DNA of 54,520 nt, taken from an uncultured Bacillaceae bacterium (GTDB taxonomy: Bacteria; Bacillota; Bacilli; Bacillales; Caldibacillaceae). The stretch spans positions 1 through 54,520 of the forward strand of contig CALGYZ010000053.1 of assembly GCA_937934645.1 (NCBI GenBank), written 5' to 3'. Shown in pieces: positions 15,597-24,705 of this stretch. The first letter of the stretch is position 1. Each line of letters starts with the position of its first letter. The notes below the pieces were generated by a model, which saw only the letters and a list, made by a program, of their open reading frames with translations, had not been told where the DNA came from and did no database searches. A program made the position numbers and the translations under genes.

Positions 15597-16979
15597 TTGA
15601 CAACAGGTGCAGAAAAATCTTTTACACTGGAAATCCGCGAACTTGACAAAAGAGGGGCAGGCCGGGCGGTTGTCTGGCACGAGGTAAACGGAAATAAAAG
15701 AAAACTGAGGTTAACCGTACCGGAAACATTACCGGGGGAAAAAGTGCGGGTCCGTGTTAACCGGCCGGAGCGGCGGAGGCAAAAAGCCGTACTGGAAGAA
15801 ATTATTCATGCCCACCCTGAACGGGTTACTCCGCCTTGTCCCCATTTTCACCGTTGCGGCGGATGTGTATGGCAACATTGGGATTACAACGGGCAGTTAA
15901 AATATAAAACAGATTATGTCAAACGGATGGTCGAAAAGGAAGGATTTGACCCCGGACTTGTGAAAGAGACAATCGGTATGAACGAACCCTGGCATTATAG
16001 GAATAAAATGGAATTTACTTTTTCCCCTGACGGAATACTGGGCTTGCATGAACAAGGAAATTACCGGAATATCATCGGTCTGGAAACTTGTTTGATTGCC
16101 GGGAAAAATATGGTCAGCGCAGCGATGGAAGTGGCACGCTGGGCAAAGGATCATCATTTATCCGGTTATAATAAAGATACCCATGAAGGCCTTCTCCGCC
16201 ATTTAATGGTCCGGGAGGCCCAAACAGGAGAAATTATGCTTGCCCTGTTTGCCACAGAGACGCCACACGGAACTTTGGAAAAGCCCGTTTCCGATTTGAT
16301 CAAACGGGTGACAGAAAACCATCTGCAGGTAAAAAGTTTATTGTGGATGGAAAACCGGGCATGGGCGGATCGGACCCAGGCGGAAAAAACACATATTTTA
16401 GCAGGCCGGGACTTTATTTATGACGAATTAGCCGGATTCCGTTTCCGTCTTTGGTTCGATACGTTTTTCCAAACGAACCCAATCCAGGCGGAAAAATTAG
16501 TTGAACTTGCCCTGGAAATGGGCAAGCCGCAGGCGGATGAAAAAATGATTGACTTATTTTGCGGAGTGGGTACTTTTTCCCTTCCTTTTGCCAAAAGGGT
16601 AAAAGAGCTGAGCGGTATTGAAATTGTGGAAACATCCATTGAATCAGCAAAAAGAAATGCCAGGGACAACGGAATAACAAACACGTATTTTCTCGCAAAA
16701 GATGCCAGAAGGGGAATTGATGAAGTGTTAGAAACTTTTGGCAGACCGGAACTGTTACTGCTCGATCCTCCCCGTTCCGGTGCCGGGGGAAAAGTGATGA
16801 GGAAAATCGGCCGTGCCAAACCCGGACGAATCGTTTATGTTTCATGCAATCCTGAAACGTTTGCCGTTGATATTAAAGAACTCGTACCGTTCGGATACTC
16901 ATTAAAAACCGTACAACCAGTCGATCTTTTCCCCCAAACCGTCCATGTAGAATGCGTTGCCTTGCTGACCCGGGATTAA
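15597..16979 (+). CDS. rlmCD: 23S rRNA (uracil-C5)-methyltransferase, RlmCD/RumA family
   Basis: 460-residue SAM-dependent enzyme that makes 5-methyluridine in 23S rRNA (U747 and U1939 in the single-enzyme Gram-positive type). It has an N-terminal TRAM domain (about residues 8-70), an iron-sulfur site with C81, C87 and C90 in P-C-P-H-F-H-R-C-G-G-C, motif I D-L-F-C-G-V-G-T-F-S, the L-L-D-P-P-R-S-G motif and the nucleophile C417 in Y-V-S-C-N-P. The TTG start at 15597 follows GGGAGGAAGGG. A related paralogue could be TrmFO-independent TrmA, but the Cys cluster favours RumA/RlmD. It is a single-gene unit with a strong terminator. Confidence 0.92.
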   Translation: MTTGAEKSFTLEIRELDKRGAGRAVVWHEVNGNKRKLRLTVPETLPGEKVRVRVNRPERRRQKAVLEEIIHAHPERVTPPCPHFHRCGGCVWQHWDYNGQLKYKTDYVKRMVEKEGFDPGLVKETIGMNEPWHYRNKMEFTFSPDGILGLHEQGNYRNIIGLETCLIAGKNMVSAAMEVARWAKDHHLSGYNKDTHEGLLRHLMVREAQTGEIMLALFATETPHGTLEKPVSDLIKRVTENHLQVKSLLWMENRAWADRTQAEKTHILAGRDFIYDELAGFRFRLWFDTFFQTNPIQAEKLVELALEMGKPQADEKMIDLFCGVGTFSLPFAKRVKELSGIEIVETSIESAKRNARDNGITNTYFLAKDARRGIDEVLETFGRPELLLLDPPRSGAGGKVMRKIGRAKPGRIVYVSCNPETFAVDIKELVPFGYSLKTVQPVDLFPQTVHVECVALLTRD

Positions 16980-17011
16980 TACCGTGCTTCACAATTCACA
17001 TGTGTATAAAT

Positions 17012-17060
17012 AAAAACAGGGTCTTTTCCAAACTGTGGGAAAGACCCTGTTTTTTATTTT
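17012..17060 (+). terminator. Terminator of rlmCD
   Basis: AAAAACAGGGTCTTTTCC pairs with GGGAAAGACCCTGTTTTT, a stem of about 17 bp, followed by T-rich sequence. Confidence 0.92.
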
Positions 17061-17113
17061 CCCCATCTTATAAACATGCTATAAACAAGTTACTGACAAG
17101 TTATTAACAGGGG

Positions 17114-17203
17114 TTATCCACATATACACAACACATATCCACATTTTGTAGGGGAATATTAGTTCGACACAATATATATAGCAGGTTTTCCACAATATCC
17201 ACA
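17114..17203. other. Group of DnaA-box-like sequences outside oriC
   Basis: TTATCCACA at 17114-17122 is a perfect box. ATATCCACA at 17135-17143, TTTTCCACA at 17186-17194 and ATATCCACA at 17195-17203 each differ at one position. All four point the same way. The last two lie inside the CxxH/CxxC gene. Confidence 0.6.
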
Positions 17204-17329
17204 GGTCGTTGTTGGTAACTTTTCTGAATCCAATTGTGATAAAACAGGAGCTGTTTCCATTTGATTAACTAATTCATCCAAACCCAATTCGACATGCTCT
17301 TCACAACAGTATATGACTTTTTTACCCAT
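17159..17329 (-). CDS. CxxH/CxxC mini-protein (BA5709-like family)
   Basis: A 56-residue protein too short for usual length cut-offs. It has C-C-E-E-H near the N-terminus (a CxxH pair) and T-C-G-Y-C-G (CxxC) near the C-terminus, together suggesting one bound zinc. This spacing and the location beside htrA match the CxxH/CxxC family found in this genomic spot in many Bacillaceae. Function is unknown. The ATG at 17329 follows GGGGGAATATAG. It sits 72 bases behind the htrA stop on the same strand, so it is probably the last gene of the wal-htrA transcript. Confidence 0.82.
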   Translation of the reverse strand: MGKKVIYCCEEHVELGLDELVNQMETAPVLSQLDSEKLPTTTCGYCGKPAIYIVSN

Positions 17330-17401
17330 CTATATTCCCCCGTTAACTTTTTTATTAACAGATAAATTCAGGTATGCGATTTTACCGGAAATTATCAGAA
17401 A

Positions 17402-18598
17402 CTATAAGGACTCTTCCGTTAATACAAGTGTTGTTTCCCGGTATTTTCCGTTCCGGTAAAAACCGACAGTCATTGAATCTCCTGCTTTCTTTTCTGAATA
17501 TAAATATTTTCTTAAATCAATGACGGAATGGATTTCTGTATTGTCCAGCTTTACGATTACATCCATTTGTTCCAGTCCGGCTTCATCCGCAGGGCTGCCC
17601 CGTACAACTTCAACAACAAGCAAACCATAAGTAATTTCCGGCGGCAACCGCAAAGACTTCTCTTGATGATAAGACGGAATTTCATTGATGTCTTCCAAAG
17701 ACACCCCCATATACGGCCGTCTCACTTCGCCGTGGATCTCTAAATCTTTAATAACCGGTATGGCAGAATTAATCGGTATGGAAAAGCCGATTCCTTCCAC
17801 CTGCTCCTGGGCGATTTTCATGGAATTTATCCCCACGACCTGTCCCGCAATATTTACAAGAGCACCGCCGCTGTTTCCCGGGTTAATCGCCGCATCTGTC
17901 TGTATTACCTCTGCATTACAATCCGGTCTGCCATCACCGTCGAAATCCAACGGGACCGTCCGTTCCAGTCCGGAAATAACCCCCTGGGTAATAGAACCAG
18001 CAAATTCCAAACCAAGGGGATTTCCGATCGCGATGACCGGTTCACCCAATTTTAATGCATCCGAATCCCCAAATTCAGCAACGGTTTTTATCCGTTTTCC
18101 GTCTGCTTCCAAAACTGCCAGATCCGTCCAAATGTCACTTCCCAATAATTTTGCATCGATTTTTGTCCCGTCATTTAAGGTGACTTCCAGCTGGTCTGCC
18201 CCTTCAATAACATGATGATTTGTTACAATATAAGCCTTATCCCCGTCGTTTTTATAAATAACGCCGGAACCGGTACCAGCCTCCATGGACGGTGTCCATA
18301 AACTTCCGCCTTGAATATTTGTAATTCCGACAACCGCATCACTTGCTTTGTTAACAGCTTTCGTAATATCCGTTTCTACATTCACGGAAACATTTTGCAC
18401 AATATCCCCGCCGCCTTTTTGTTTTTGTTCCGTTTTTTCTATTACAGCACTGTCCTGTTTTTGTTCAATCTCCGTAATATATGGTGAAGCAAATGAAACA
18501 ATCAGGCCGCCGATGATTGCCCCGACTAAACCGGAAAAAAAATAACCGGACTTTTTAGATTTATGTTTCCGTCCGTTCCCGTAGTCATAATAGTCCAT
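17402..18598 (-). CDS. htrA: Membrane-anchored serine protease HtrA/DegP family (YycK/HtrC type)
   Basis: 398 residues: a short basic cytoplasmic tail, one transmembrane segment (about residues 20-42, containing S-G-L-V-G-A-I-I-G-G), a coiled linker, a trypsin-like protease domain and a C-terminal PDZ domain. The catalytic triad is H129 (T-N-H-H-V-I), Asp in W-T-D-L-A-V-L and S243 in N-P-G-N-S-G-G-A. It degrades misfolded proteins outside the membrane and can act as a chaperone. The ATG at 18598 is preceded by GAAAGG; longer in-frame starts lack ribosome sites. It is separated from walJ by a terminator, so it probably has its own promoter in addition to the wal promoter. Confidence 0.94.
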   Translation of the reverse strand: MDYYDYGNGRKHKSKKSGYFFSGLVGAIIGGLIVSFASPYITEIEQKQDSAVIEKTEQKQKGGGDIVQNVSVNVETDITKAVNKASDAVVGITNIQGGSLWTPSMEAGTGSGVIYKNDGDKAYIVTNHHVIEGADQLEVTLNDGTKIDAKLLGSDIWTDLAVLEADGKRIKTVAEFGDSDALKLGEPVIAIGNPLGLEFAGSITQGVISGLERTVPLDFDGDGRPDCNAEVIQTDAAINPGNSGGALVNIAGQVVGINSMKIAQEQVEGIGFSIPINSAIPVIKDLEIHGEVRRPYMGVSLEDINEIPSYHQEKSLRLPPEITYGLLVVEVVRGSPADEAGLEQMDVIVKLDNTEIHSVIDLRKYLYSEKKAGDSMTVGFYRNGKYRETTLVLTEESL

Positions 18599-18698
18599 GG
18601 CACCCATCCTTTCAATATCAAAATACTTTCTCCCATTAATATAACACTTTTCCGGCAAACCATTCTATCTATGCTATCCTCTGCATTTATATAAAAAA

Positions 18699-18754
18699 AG
18701 CTGTTTCACTCGGCATAACGAAAAACGGATCACTTCCTGCCAAATGAAACAGCT
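18699..18754 (-). terminator. Terminator after walJ
   Basis: AGCTGTTTCA and TGAAACAGCT pair around a 36-base loop; the minus strand continues TTTTTTTATAT. It separates the wal operon from htrA. Confidence 0.8.
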
Positions 18755-18763
18755 GTGGGAAAA

Positions 18764-19561
18764 TTATATAATTGCTTTTAATTCCGTCGGTATTTTCGGA
18801 TCTGTATCATAAATTAAAAACTGTTTTCCAACCGGGAATCCGCGCTTCTCCAAAATTTGGGTAACGGACATTCTCGCTAGTTCCTTCATATTATTGTCTT
18901 TACTTAAATGGGCCAGGTAGATTCCTTTCGTCCGGTCCCCGATGCATTCACACATAGCCAGTGCCGCGTCTTCATTGGAAATATGTCCGACATCACTTAA
19001 AATTCTCCGCTTCAAATTCCACGGATACTTTCCCATGCGCAACATTTCTACATCATGATTGCTTTCAAATATGTAGTAGTCGGCATTTTTTATCATTCCG
19101 ATCATCCGGTTGCTGACATAACCGGTATCGGTAATAATGGCCAGCTTTTTCCCTTCATAGTGGAATATGTAAAACATCGGTTCTGCCGCATCATGGGATA
19201 CACCGTACGATTCAATATCAAGTCCGTTAAAGCTTTTTACACTTTCCATCGGGAACTCAAACTTCAAATCAACAGGAATTTCACCGATGGACGGAGACAT
19301 GGCCTCCCACGTCTTGGTATTTGCATAAACCGGAAGTTTATACTTTCTTGCCAAAACCCCTACACCTTTAATATGGTCGGAATGTTCATGGGTGACGAGA
19401 ATCCCGGATAAGTCCCCCGGATCACGATTAATTTGCTGTAAAAGTTTCTCTATTTGCTTTCCGCTGAAGCCTGCATCAACTAAAAATGAATGTTTGTCTG
19501 TTTCAACATATATTGCATTACCGGTGCTCCCGCTGGCTAACACACTGAATTTCAACGTCAT
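18764..19561 (-). CDS. walJ: Metallo-beta-lactamase fold hydrolase WalJ (YycJ)
   Basis: 265-residue MBL-fold protein with the metal motif T-H-E-H-S-D-H-I, a second ligand His in G-V-S-H-D-A-A, Asp in I-T-D-T-G-Y-V and a late His in Y-L-A-H-L-S-K-D. It is the last member of walRKHIJ. Work in streptococci and bacilli links the protein to coordination of DNA replication and cell division or to nuclease activity (from memory). No signal peptide, so it acts in the cytoplasm. It starts 124 bases after walI ends. Confidence 0.95.
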   Translation of the reverse strand: MTLKFSVLASGSTGNAIYVETDKHSFLVDAGFSGKQIEKLLQQINRDPGDLSGILVTHEHSDHIKGVGVLARKYKLPVYANTKTWEAMSPSIGEIPVDLKFEFPMESVKSFNGLDIESYGVSHDAAEPMFYIFHYEGKKLAIITDTGYVSNRMIGMIKNADYYIFESNHDVEMLRMGKYPWNLKRRILSDVGHISNEDAALAMCECIGDRTKGIYLAHLSKDNNMKELARMSVTQILEKRGFPVGKQFLIYDTDPKIPTELKAII

Positions 19562-19685
19562 TTGCTTTCACTCCAACTGCATTACTGCAAAAAAGATAAG
19601 AATGGCCGGCAGACAAATCTACCAGTCTATGAATCTATCTGAATATCCATTTTAGCACAATCTGTCCGTTTTGCCGAACTTTCAT

Positions 19686-20474
19686 TCAGCTGCTTAAATG
19701 TTCCTCCTCTGCATTTAACACATGTCCTTCAACCGCATTAACAAAAAAATCATATTTACGGTCAATCGTAAAGCGCCAGGTGGGTGCCAACAATTGGGAG
19801 GTTTTAATGGGCACGAGCGTATAGTAGCCGAATTCGACATTTGTAATACTGCTGCCGCCGTCCAATAAACCTTTGTTGTATAAAATAATCATCGCATCAT
19901 AAGCGGTAATAATTTCCTGTTTCGATACCTCTTCAATTCCTCCGAGCATCGTTTGAGTATAGGATACAATTTCATTTTGATCGTTTAAAAACAGCTGAAT
20001 CCGTCCGCTTTTATTTTTAAATAAAACATGATTTTTATAAACTTGATAGTAAGTAATAATATTTTTCGAACGGTCATATTCGGCAAATTTATATTTATCG
20101 CCGTTAAACGTATAAGTTGATACAAAATGATCAATATCCGCCGCTTTCCAGTCGTTTTTTAACTTGTATGGTCTTGTCAGTTCACTTTTGAGTGTCGTAT
20201 CATTAATAATCGTAATTGTTTGATTCGATAAATCAATCAACTGCTGCTTTTTAAAATGCATTTCATCCGCTTTAATATAACTTTCTTTTAACGGTTTATC
20301 CGGTAATTCCGTTTTTATTTGAATATTATCGGCTTTCAATTGTTGATCGATCGGCGTCTCCTGGATAATATCAAAATTATTTTCACTTTTTTGATTCATG
20401 AATTGATAAAATAAAAAAATATCCAGTATAAGAAACATAATAATAAAAACAGTTTTTGCCCTACTCCAATCCAT
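19686..20474 (-). CDS. walI: WalK regulator WalI (YycI)
   Basis: 262 residues with one N-terminal transmembrane helix (about residues 8-25, T-V-F-I-I-M-F-L-I-L-D-I-F-L-F-Y) and a large extracytoplasmic domain of the YycH/YycI fold. Together with WalH it binds WalK in the membrane and tunes its kinase activity; inhibitory in B. subtilis, activating in S. aureus. Its start codon overlaps the end of walH by 14 bases, so translation is coupled. B. subtilis YycI is of similar size. Confidence 0.95.
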   Translation of the reverse strand: MDWSRAKTVFIIMFLILDIFLFYQFMNQKSENNFDIIQETPIDQQLKADNIQIKTELPDKPLKESYIKADEMHFKKQQLIDLSNQTITIINDTTLKSELTRPYKLKNDWKAADIDHFVSTYTFNGDKYKFAEYDRSKNIITYYQVYKNHVLFKNKSGRIQLFLNDQNEIVSYTQTMLGGIEEVSKQEIITAYDAMIILYNKGLLDGGSSITNVEFGYYTLVPIKTSQLLAPTWRFTIDRKYDFFVNAVEGHVLNAEEEHLSS

Positions 20475-21765
20475 TATTTACCCCTCCCAGTTCCAGAGGA
20501 ATCCGCACCCATGACTGTCCGATTTTGTAAAACCAAGAGGGTTGAAGCTTAATAACAGCCTTTTCCTGGTCCCTTTGCATATGGTACCCGATTAACATAT
20601 CTTCAACAGCAGTAATGTCTATTCCGCTTTTCTCCAAATGAGCCAAAACTTCGCTTCCCGGCGGTAATGTATATCTCTCATTGTCCGGATTAAAAGTAAT
20701 AAAATCCAGCCTGAAATACGGGCGCTCATAAGAGTGCACTTTGTTGTTGCCTACTTTCAATTCAATCTCATTCAATCCGCGTTCATTAAAAACCGGATAA
20801 TTTTTCGCATAAAGCTGGAAATAAACTTTGCTTGCATTAAAATATGCGCCGGAAAAATAATATTGATCCGTCCATCCGCCGTGGCCGTTTATATAATTAA
20901 TGCCCGTTTTAATCATATCGTGTAAAGATCCCGGTGAATCGTTCACCGTTGTATCCACATAAGTTAATTTATGTAAATCCTGATCTACTTTTAATAAAGC
21001 TGAACCATCCGTATATTCCTGATCACTGATCGTCAACATTCCCGGATTTTTAAATAATGCGTCTACGAAAATCTCCTTATCATAAAGCCGCGGGTAATAC
21101 TGCTCGTTTTCCAGCGTAACCGGTTCATCCGGGAGAAATAAAAAACTTCCCGGGGATTTCTCATAAGCCAAATATGATATTCCTTCTTCCCTTATTTTTT
21201 TGGCTATTTTCTTATAATGTTCCGGTGAGGCGGACCGGATATTGGCTTTTACAACTGACGTAAAATCATTGGATGCAAAATATACAACCCCGTTCTCTCC
21301 TTTCAAATCTTGTTGGAAGATGAATATATTCCGGAATTCATCACCGGGGATTTCCGTCGTCTCAACCGTAAACAGTGACTTTAATAGATCCATGGGCAGC
21401 TCGCTTGGAAATTGGAAAATCAATACCTGATTTTTTTCCGCATTGGAAAATTTCTTTGCCAATTCATTATTGCTCCGTTGAAATCCGCTGAATTTCCAGC
21501 CTTTCAGCCTGTCCATTGCCGAGGTAATATGATCCATATTTTGAATGCCTGTGAAATTGTTTTTTCCGTCCCTGAAAATAATTTTGTTCGGGACAATCAA
21601 CTCTTTTTCACTCATCTTTTTGTCGATAATATATATTTCTTTTACATAATCTTGATTATTGACCATTTCATAGTTTTGCTGGAAAGTCACCAAGTTCCAA
21701 AATAATATGATGCTGACGAGCACTAAAACCGTTAATAAAACTGTTTTGAATTTTTCTAATTTCAT
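20461..21765 (-). CDS. walH: WalK regulator WalH (YycH)
   Basis: 434 residues with one N-terminal transmembrane helix (about residues 9-25, L-L-T-V-L-V-L-V-S-I-I-L-F-W) and a three-domain extracytoplasmic part. It forms a ternary complex with WalI and WalK. The first base of its ATG overlaps the last base of the walK stop at 21765, and its end overlaps walI by 14 bases. Such tight packing indicates one transcript and coupled translation of walK, walH and walI. Confidence 0.95.
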   Translation of the reverse strand: MKLEKFKTVLLTVLVLVSIILFWNLVTFQQNYEMVNNQDYVKEIYIIDKKMSEKELIVPNKIIFRDGKNNFTGIQNMDHITSAMDRLKGWKFSGFQRSNNELAKKFSNAEKNQVLIFQFPSELPMDLLKSLFTVETTEIPGDEFRNIFIFQQDLKGENGVVYFASNDFTSVVKANIRSASPEHYKKIAKKIREEGISYLAYEKSPGSFLFLPDEPVTLENEQYYPRLYDKEIFVDALFKNPGMLTISDQEYTDGSALLKVDQDLHKLTYVDTTVNDSPGSLHDMIKTGINYINGHGGWTDQYYFSGAYFNASKVYFQLYAKNYPVFNERGLNEIELKVGNNKVHSYERPYFRLDFITFNPDNERYTLPPGSEVLAHLEKSGIDITAVEDMLIGYHMQRDQEKAVIKLQPSWFYKIGQSWVRIPLELGGVNNGLE

Positions 21766-23585
21766 TAGAAATCATCCTCTTGGTCTCGTTCATACGGGAG
21801 GGTGAAATGAATGGTCGTACCTTTTCCTTCTTTACTAGTTGCCCAAATTTCCCCGCCATGGGCTTCAACCATTTCCCTTGCAATGGCAAGTCCGAGCCCT
21901 GTACCGCCATACTGCCTTGCCCTGGCTTTATCTACACGGTAAAACCGTTCGAAAATCCGGTGAACGCTTTCTCTTGGTATTCCGACACCCTTATCGGATA
22001 TTCTTACTTCGATATGATCATGGTAGGCAAGAATCTGCAATGTGATTGTTCCCTCTTCCGGTGAATATTTAATCGCATTGGAAATAATGTTGTATAAAAC
22101 TTGTGTCATTTTATCCTGGTCGAATGCAATAAAAACAGGCTTCTTCGGAAACTTGCGTACAAATTTTACCGGTTTTTCCTTTGACATTTCAAACCGTTCA
22201 ATAATTTGGTTCAAAAATTGTTTGAAATCCAAACTCTTTTTGCGCATTTGATAATCTTTACTGTCAAGTTTCGACAACTGCAACAAATCATTTACTAGAC
22301 GGATCATCCGTTCTGTTTCATTTTGGATGACATTTAAAAATTTCGGCGCAATTTTCCGGTCTTTCCACGCTCCGTCGGTTAATGTTTCAAGATAACTTCT
22401 CATCGTTGTCAACGGAGTGCGTAATTCATGGGATACATTCGCCACAAATTCCCGCCGCTCTTGTTCAATTTTTTCCTGTTCGGTAATATCATGAAGCACA
22501 ACGATGATCCCGTTCATTAATCCGGTTTCTTTTTGAATAATAGAAACATTTGCCCGTAATATAAGCGGGGTGTTTTTTGTGCTGAAGTCGAGAATGAAAG
22601 AATTTGTTTCTTCTGCCAGCTCTTTAAGTGTATATTCATTTTCCAGCCCCAAAACGGATATAATGTTTTCGGATATGACTGTTTCACGTGAAACATTCAG
22701 CATCCGTTCCGCTGCCTCGTTAATTAATATAATCCGCCCTTTTTTGTCCGTTGATATCACACCGTCAGTCATATACTTTAAAATAGATGACAATTTACGC
22801 TTTTCACTGTCCGTTTTTGCCTGCTCATCTTTTAGTTTTTTCGATAAATTGTTAAAAGTCTTTGCCAGTTCACCAATTTCATCATTACCGTACACTTTAA
22901 CCTTCCGTGAATAATTCCCCCTTGCCATGGCATGGGCTTGTCTTTTCATATCCGTAATCGGCCTGGTGATCGTTTGAGCAACAAAAACAGCCAAAACAGC
23001 TGTAATGAGAAGGGCAATAACTGTACCGTTGATCAGCACACTGTTAATCACTTTTATTTGGTCAAAAACTTGTTCAATTTCACCGACTATATGAACGATC
23101 CCTTCTACCTGCCCGTTAATTTTTAAAGGGACATATAAAAACCATTTCCGCTCATTGGCGGAATCAATAGTCAGTTTCTCGATCATTTCTTCGGTTACGA
23201 GCGCCCTTGTCGCTACAACATCCGTAGTTCTTTGACCGACTTTGTCCTGGCTGCTGAAATCGGATGTTGCAATGACCCGGAGATTTTTGTCATAGACGCG
23301 GATTTCCTCGATGTCGGGAGATGAATTTTCCACTAATAACTGTTTTACATCATCTTCTAATGTATTCTCATCTTCTGCCGGACGTTCTTTCAAAAATTCC
23401 TGTTCCAAGTTATAAGTTAATAAATTAACTCGGTTTAAAATAGAGTTTTTAAAGTTATCGGTCAATTCATTTTCCAATTCCCTGACAAAATAAACACCGA
23501 TAATTTGCATTGCGATCAAAATTAATAAAACGAAAAATAAAATAAATTTTAAGCGGATAGATCGGAAAAAAGTATATTTTTTCAT
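21765..23585 (-). CDS. walK: Essential sensor histidine kinase WalK (YycG)
   Basis: 606 residues: transmembrane helix (about 13-32), extracytoplasmic sensor with PAS/Cache fold, second helix (about 182-204), HAMP, cytoplasmic PAS, then the HisKA domain with phosphorylated H386 in N-V-S-H-E-L-R-T-P-L and an HATPase domain with N-box I-S-N-A-I-K-Y-S and G-box G-T-G-L-G-L-A-I. It senses cell wall state at the division site and phosphorylates WalR. A perfect parS site is embedded in the coding sequence at 22680-22695. It begins nine bases after walR ends. Confidence 0.97.
   Translation of the reverse strand: MKKYTFFRSIRLKFILFFVLLILIAMQIIGVYFVRELENELTDNFKNSILNRVNLLTYNLEQEFLKERPAEDENTLEDDVKQLLVENSSPDIEEIRVYDKNLRVIATSDFSSQDKVGQRTTDVVATRALVTEEMIEKLTIDSANERKWFLYVPLKINGQVEGIVHIVGEIEQVFDQIKVINSVLINGTVIALLITAVLAVFVAQTITRPITDMKRQAHAMARGNYSRKVKVYGNDEIGELAKTFNNLSKKLKDEQAKTDSEKRKLSSILKYMTDGVISTDKKGRIILINEAAERMLNVSRETVISENIISVLGLENEYTLKELAEETNSFILDFSTKNTPLILRANVSIIQKETGLMNGIIVVLHDITEQEKIEQERREFVANVSHELRTPLTTMRSYLETLTDGAWKDRKIAPKFLNVIQNETERMIRLVNDLLQLSKLDSKDYQMRKKSLDFKQFLNQIIERFEMSKEKPVKFVRKFPKKPVFIAFDQDKMTQVLYNIISNAIKYSPEEGTITLQILAYHDHIEVRISDKGVGIPRESVHRIFERFYRVDKARARQYGGTGLGLAIAREMVEAHGGEIWATSKEGKGTTIHFTLPYERDQEDDF
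22680..22695. other. parS site inside walK
   Basis: TGTTTCACGTGAAACA, a perfect 16-base palindrome matching the Bacillus parS consensus bound by Spo0J. Confidence 0.92.
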
Positions 23586-23594
23586 CTATACGAA

Positions 23595-24302
23595 CTACTC
23601 CTGTTCAGGATTTTGCAAAAAATATCCGACTCCTCTACGTGTCACCAAATAAGTTGGATGGCTCGGATTGTCTTCAATTTTTTCCCGGAGCCTGCGGACA
23701 GTCACATCAACCGTACGGACATCGCCAAAATAATCATAACCCCAAACCGTTTGCAGTAAATGTTCCCTTGTCATTACTTGTCCGGGGTGTTGAGCCAAAT
23801 AATACAACAATTCGAACTCCCGGTGGGTTAATTCGATCATCTCACCTTTCTTGGAAACAATGTAAGCATCGGGATGAATAACGAGTGATCCGATGGTAAT
23901 TTCATTTTTCTCCTGTTCAACAGAAGCTGCAGATGACTGCTGATGTCTGCGTAAATTTGCTTTTACTCTCGCCAGAAGCTCCCTTGTACTGAACGGTTTC
24001 GTTACATAATCATCGGCTCCAAGTTCCAATCCTAATACTTTATCAATTTCCGAATCCTTTGCCGTCAGCATAATAATCGGCATTTCGTATTTTTTCCGTA
24101 CCTCTTTACATACTTCTATACCATCCTTTTCAGGAAGCATAATATCTAACAATATTAAATCCGGCTGGATATCATTTACTAATTTTAACGCTTCATCGCC
24201 ATCATATGCACAATATACTTCATATCCTTCTTTTCGCAAATTGAATTCCAAAATATCAGCAATTGGTTTTTCATCATCAACCACTAAGATTTTCTTAGGC
24301 AT
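23595..24302 (-). CDS. walR: Essential response regulator WalR (YycF)
   Basis: 235-residue OmpR/PhoB-type regulator. The receiver domain has phosphorylated D53 in L-L-D-I-M-L-P, the switch Thr in M-L-T-A-K and Lys in V-T-K-P-F. The C-terminal winged helix contains L-T-H-R-E-F-E-L-L and V-T-R-R-G-V-G-Y. It controls autolysins and wall metabolism. It is first in walRKHIJ; a possible promoter TTGGCA-17-TAATAG lies at 24332-24360, about 30 bases ahead of the ATG. In B. subtilis purA and tRNA genes lie upstream of this operon; here dnaB is the direct neighbour. Confidence 0.97.
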   Translation of the reverse strand: MPKKILVVDDEKPIADILEFNLRKEGYEVYCAYDGDEALKLVNDIQPDLILLDIMLPEKDGIEVCKEVRKKYEMPIIMLTAKDSEIDKVLGLELGADDYVTKPFSTRELLARVKANLRRHQQSSAASVEQEKNEITIGSLVIHPDAYIVSKKGEMIELTHREFELLYYLAQHPGQVMTREHLLQTVWGYDYFGDVRTVDVTVRRLREKIEDNPSHPTYLVTRRGVGYFLQNPEQE

Positions 24303-24484
24303 GGGATTTCTCCTCTCTTATCACCTGTTATCTATTATTTAAATACCGTTAACTTGCCAAAGATATCTTCTACACCACATACTACTTTAACATGAACTCA
24401 TGCAAAAATTCATTACTTACAAACGAATTTCCTGTTTTTACAATGAAAAATAGCCGTTTTGCGATTAGATTTAAAAAAATATTA

Positions 24485-24510
24485 AATTCCCTAGTCGTTA
24501 CTAGGGAATT
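24485..24510 (-). terminator. Perfect hairpin upstream of the wal operon
   Basis: AATTCCCTAGT pairs exactly with ACTAGGGAATT around CGTT. On the minus strand AATATTTTTTT follows, so it could be a second terminator after dnaB or an attenuator ahead of walR. Confidence 0.5.
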
Positions 24511-24678
24511 ACAAAAATTCCGGAAAAGTACAACCGGTAGAAAAGAAGAATCTATACTATTTTCAACAGTTTTCCAGGTAATAAGGCCGTGCCTCTAATC
24601 TCCGGTTTTCATTATTTCGCTTATATTTGTCTATTTTTTCCAAACAATTTGCATTTGCCTTCTATTAATATAACAAAA

Positions 24679-24703
24679 AACCTACAGATCATCACTGCAG
24701 GTT
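24679..24703 (-). terminator. Terminator of dnaB
   Basis: AACCTACAG and CTGCAGGTT pair (one mismatch) two bases behind the dnaB stop; the minus strand continues TTTTTTG. Confidence 0.8.
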
Positions 24704-24705
24704 CA

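Larger units (their letters stand above)
24303..24705. other. Intergenic stretch between walR and dnaB
   Basis: 403 bases holding, from left to right, the candidate walR promoter (TTGGCA at 24355-24360, TAATAG at 24332-24337), a perfect 11-bp palindrome (24485-24510) and the dnaB terminator (24679-24703). No gene is visible; purA, which is found here in B. subtilis, is absent. Confidence 0.55.

Noticed and set aside
16414..16845. Two long minus-strand frames inside rlmCD
   Set aside because: They are antisense shadows of a gene with clear catalytic motifs.
17872..17886. Noc-site-like TTTCCCGGG in htrA
   Set aside because: Only the left half of the Noc-binding palindrome fits; short GC palindromes are frequent in these codons (N-P-G).
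17685..18215. Plus-strand frame of 176 codons inside htrA
   Set aside because: Antisense shadow; Pro/Ser-rich translation is typical of a reversed protease gene.
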